A stretch of DNA of 64,000 bases from Tribonema minus. Taxonomy: Eukaryota > Sar > Xanthophyceae > Tribonematales > Tribonemataceae. The notes beneath the pieces were generated by a model, which was not told where the DNA came from, made no database searches, and saw nothing but the letters and a program-made list of their open reading frames with translations. Within the stretch, counting starts at the first letter, position 1, and the number at the start of each line of letters is the position of its first letter. Shown here piece after piece: positions 60,306 to 64,000 of this stretch. The position numbers and the translations under genes were made by a program. The stretch covers positions 434,001 to 498,000 of the forward strand of contig JAFCMP010000101.1 in assembly GCA_017506865.1 (NCBI GenBank), given 5' to 3'.

Positions 60306-61709
60306 CGCCATTGCGCGCGCGCGCACGCACATCCCGCGGCGGGGGGGGGAGGGCAGAGGGGTGGGGGATTTTCCCTCTCTCTCCAAGGGAGGGCAAATGT
60401 GAGGGAGGGTGTGCGCTGAGATCGTGGGGACCCTGCTCACTACTTGGCCTCTCTGGGGTGAGCGGCGGCGAGTGATGGGGGGCGGGGGGGGGCTGGGGGA
60501 GGCACGTGCGGCCGTGTGCGACGCTGGTTTTGTGGGCTGCAGCATCGTCGGCAGCATGCGCGGTGCGGGCAGGGGGCGGGCGCGTGGCGCCGCAGGCTCA
60601 ACGCCAACCCAGCGGTTTCAGGGAGGGGGGAGGGGGGGGGGGAGGGCAGGGAGCGCGAGGGCGCGATCTGGGGGGGCAGTGGTGCATTGCAGGCGGGTGC
60701 GCGGGTGCGTAAGAAAAGGCCCCGAATGGGGACACGCACAATTCCGGCAGTGGCTCCATATGGACGTGCGTGTGTGTGGGGGGTGTCTGACCGGCTGAAA
60801 CGGCTGCCGCGGCGAGCTCAGGCAAGCGCGCGCTGCGTGCCGGGGCGAAGGAAAACCCCCTATCTGTGCGGTTGTGTGCCGGTGCCCCTCGCATATGGCG
60901 CCGGTCCCAGTGCGTGTGGGGCTGTGTCGTGTAGCGGGGGCGGCAGCACCCTCTCTGATGTCCACTGCTTGCAATGCTTCATTTGGCTTTCGCGCCTGCC
61001 CGCCTCCGCCCGCCTCACCTCAGAATGGAGACACATCACTTGCCTGCTAGCCACGTGGCGCGTCGTCTGTTTCTGTATGCACGTTGTTGTGTCTGTTCGC
61101 CGCTGCTGATGGAATGCGCACCTTGCTTGTGGCGGAGCACTGCTGCAGCTACAATATACCCTGAGCATTATGTTTGCAAGTGAGTGAGCAGCGCCGCCGC
61201 CGCCGGTGTCATTGCTCAGCAATCTTCATTCTGCAGCTTACACAGCGGAATTGTACTTTCTATTACGTGTTCTCGTTCAGGGCGCAGAAACTCAGACGCT
61301 TTCATGAGTGTCGTATGCTGGCTGCGTAGTGCTCACTGGCACCACGATGTCTTCCAACGGCTTTTCATCTTTGTAAACTTCAACAGGCCAAGTATTTTAT
61401 ATCCATGCTTGGCATGCAATCGCTCTGTCCACAAATATGGATGCGTGAGTCTAGTTTGCACATGAACTTGTGTACAGCGATGGGCAACATTGGTCAAGCA
61501 CGACAGGACAACATGCACGCAATGCAGCGCAGAGAATGCTGATTGATGCCTCTCGCAAGATGGTTCGCTGAGCGCGGCTTGTAATTTTCAAGACCGTAAT
61601 GCTGATCTCAGATCTCTAGAGCTGTACAGCCAAGCCCAAGAATTGTGTGCACAAGCGTGCGCAGCAGAGCCCATAGCAGCAAGTGCGTACTTCAACAACT
61701 ATCTTCAAC
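60306..61709. other. Convergent intergenic region
   Basis: About 1.4 kb lies between the LARP stop and the HAD-hydrolase stop. Poly-G runs near 60342, 60480 and 60625 and a long GC-rich stretch suggest UTR or spacer. No exon in sensible phase was found. Confidence 0.45.
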
Positions 61710-63125
61710 TCATAATGCGCTGCTGCCGCCGCTTGCCAGCGCCGCCGCTTCCGCATTCCACCGGTCTACCAGACCAATGAGCTCTTCAAACGAGCCAAGT
61801 TCGCAATCGACGCAAGACTCTCCCTGCTCTGCTGCGACCGCGGCGGCGGGGCCGGCTGTGATGTGCACATCGGAAGCGACCGTTGTGGCACCGGGGGGAG
61901 CAGCAGGGGCCCAGTGGGGGGGGCGGATGAGCACTGTGCGCATGCCCACGCGGCGCGCCCCCTCGCAGTCGGTGATGACGTCGTCGCCTGGGGGAAAGCG
62001 GGGGAAGGGGGGGGGGCTTTGAGACTGTTACTTCAAGTATGACAGAGAGGTGGCAGTGAAGTGGCGTTGGAGCATTTGACGCGTTTTGGTCGTTCCTGTG
62101 CCCTGTACTTTCTGTTCACCCTCGCTTGCGGCACAACAAAGCTCACTTCAAGCATCTGCAGAAAAGTGCGTGTGCAAAGCACAGGTCTTGCTGCACCAGC
62201 GGCACAAATCGAGGGCGGACAATGGCTGCTACTTCTGCAGAAGCGTCTGCGCATTTGCCAGGGTGACGGCGCAGCGCTACCACACGTGCTCGTGCTGCTG
62301 CCTGCATTTGAGGAAGAGCTGCGACGTGCGAGCACGCACTAACTAGGGTTGGGGTCAGAGAACTGATCCCTAACCCTAACCCTAATTTAGGGTTAGGGCT
62401 AGGAAAACCAAACCCTAATCCTCAGCTCCTGAAGACGCCAACGCCGGCACGCACCGAGCAGTGAGCACGGCCACTCACCTACGTGCACCCACTCCGGGCA
62501 GCCGTCAACAGCAGCGCTCTCGGGGTACCGAGCTCGTGCGTATGCGTCCAGGAACGGTCCTGGATCAGGCTTACGCGCGCCCACCTGTCGCGTGGCAACG
62601 ACAGAGCGCATGCACGCAGGGGTTGAGGTTGGGGACGTGAAGTTTGTGCGGCAGGAAGCGGTAGGTATACCAGTGGCGGCAACATACGCCTGGATCATGG
62701 GTGCCCCACAATGGTGAGCCGCGTACTGTGCCAGGCGCAAGCCATTGCCGATTCTATGCTATGTTGTCTCCCACGCAAGTAGAGCATGCACGCAATCAAT
62801 GACATTGAAGAGTGGAACAGTTGCGGTGGGCTGGACAGAGCGTCTCTATTGAATACGAAGTGCCAAAAGCAGCTCAACAAAGTGTTTGCCACTGTTACCC
62901 CCCTGTGTTGCGGACACCGCCGATCACATGACGAATTACGCGCAACATGTGCTGCAGCCGAGCGGTTACGTCAGTTGCGTCAGTTGCGCCGTCGCAGACG
63001 CGCGCACCTGCTCCGCCGTCGTGCAGAACTCAAACGCCTCCGCGAGGCACGGTATCGTGGCGGTGTCGGCGTTGCCGTTGGTGATGGCGCAGAGCCGCAC
63101 GCCACGCGTCTTCAGCGCCGCCAAC
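61710..63125 (-). CDS. HAD-superfamily hydrolase, C-terminal part (5' end not resolved)
   Basis: Three in-phase minus-strand exons are clear: 63125-63008, 62584-62479 and 61987-61710 (stop at 61710-61712). They encode HAD motif II (LCAITNGNADT), the motif III lysine (VGARKPDP) and motif IV (WVHVGDDVITDCEGARRVGM), followed by MRTVLIRPPHW. The order and spacing match HAD subfamily IA phosphatases of the YigB/PGP type. The N-terminal DxDxT nucleophile motif and the cap must lie upstream, right of 63125. A possible preceding exon lies near 63372-63420 (PTPAVRCWK in the matching phase), but this is weak. The substrate cannot be told. A C-terminal extension of about 60 residues is rich in Ala and Glu. 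Confidence 0.82.
62368..62402. repeat. Inverted pair of telomere-type repeats
   Basis: Three CCCTAA units run directly into TTAGGG units, forming a near-perfect palindrome of about 35 bp in an intron of the HAD gene. More TTAGGG- and CCCTAA-like pieces flank it at 62343-62356 and 62410-62419. Confidence 0.9.
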
Positions 63126-64000
63126 CTGCAAACATCAAGTTGAAGTTGAAGTTTATGCGGAGCATGTGTTGGGAGCGCGATGTGCTGCGCGCACCGCACT
63201 CAGAGCGCATCGCTCGCGCTCGCGTGTGCGCGCGGGGAAGCGCACGCTGTCATTGGCCGCCAATGCGCGTGTTGCGCAGCGCCGACGCGCAAGGCTCTCT
63301 ACACAGGCGCATATGGCATCTACATGCTCATTCGCACGCTTGACGATCACCACACTTACTGGATGAATGATACTTCCTCACTTCCAGCAGCGCACGGCTG
63401 GCGTCGGTCTCCTGTTGCATTGGCCACCTCGATGTCTACCTCTGGCGGTATACAGCAACACGTTAGCAAGCACCAGCTCTCTGCGTTGCATCGCACAGTC
63501 CGCCTCTCAGTCAGTGCGAAGACTCTGCTCATGGAGACTGCAAGAGGATGAGATGGCCTTCATTCGCAGAGCGCGAAACACACCAGGCAGTGATACTGAG
63601 CACTAACAATACTTGCAGAATTCGTTTGTCTGGTGCCCTGATCATGCTCACAGGGAACCCAAGGCGCATTGTCGCTGTGCTCGCAGAACATGTGTGACCC
63701 CGTGCTTACCACTGTTATTGCGCGCACAAAGCGCGCACCACTGAAGTTTGACATAGAGAAACGAGTTGACATAGAGAGACAGGTTGACATATCATGAATC
63801 AATTGAGCTGCACCCAGCCCACGCCCGCGCGCTGCACCAGAAGTCACGCAGTGTCGCACGACGCAACGGCGATGGACACACATACGACGCACGCCGTGAT
63901 CAGCCATAACTGAACTTGGCCGACGTCACAGTTGGCGCGCTTGTGCAAGTGCAGCGCATACCCTAATCCCCAACCCCCGACAGCGAGCGGCGCATCAACA
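63126..64000. other. Right-edge region, probably further 5' part of the HAD gene
   Basis: No exon could be placed with confidence. The AGTTGACATAGAGA motif is repeated at 63752-63790. The last bases carry one CCCTAA-like unit. Confidence 0.3.

Noticed and set aside
60306-61200. Plus-strand frames after the LARP stop
   Set aside because: They consist of poly-G-driven Gly/Arg runs without splice continuity or family resemblance.

Overview
The window is nuclear DNA from an intron-rich, GC-rich eukaryote, most likely a microalga. Evidence: spliceosomal introns (GT-AG, a few GC-AG), long Ala/Gly/Gln/Ser tracts in exons, an ER protein disulfide isomerase ending in KDEL, plant-type LRRs, and a MscS-type channel whose N-terminus looks like a signal plus transit peptide. 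Many interstitial TTAGGG-type repeats lie in introns and between genes. A stramenopile (heterokont) alga fits best, but the lineage is an inference.

Layout, left to right. (1) 780-5420, minus: a ubiquitin-like plus TPR-like protein, whose 3' end runs off the left edge. (2) 5675-14712, plus: a giant C2-like / ankyrin / duplicated-module / Tudor-like protein, head-to-head with gene 1 across about 250 bp. (3) 16321-33680, minus: a 17-exon gene for a 1,076-residue Ser-rich / LRR / coiled-coil / RGS protein. (4) 35158-42172, minus: a complete 10-exon PDI of 514 residues. (5) 42494-47468, plus: a short MscS-like channel of 330 residues, head-to-head with PDI. (6) 48385-60305, plus: a La-related protein of the LARP4 kind. 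(7) 61710-63125 and beyond, minus: the 3' part of a HAD-superfamily hydrolase. Exons were joined by hand from splice sites, reading phase and protein-family continuity. Genes 3, 4, 5 and 7 join without any phase conflict.

The genes do not form a pathway; this is ordinary eukaryotic gene order with two head-to-head pairs. The most striking property is shared by almost all of them. Short tandem copies of an exon edge, together with its splice site and flanking intron, sit next to the real exon, often 2 to 7 copies of about 80-180 bp. The copies are interspersed with a recurring TTCAACTTCAAGT-like intron motif, with poly(C) runs on the coding strand before acceptors, and with telomere-type repeats. 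These decoy splice-junction arrays, the LRR-RGS fusion, and the duplicated module in the giant ankyrin/Tudor protein are the main points of interest.
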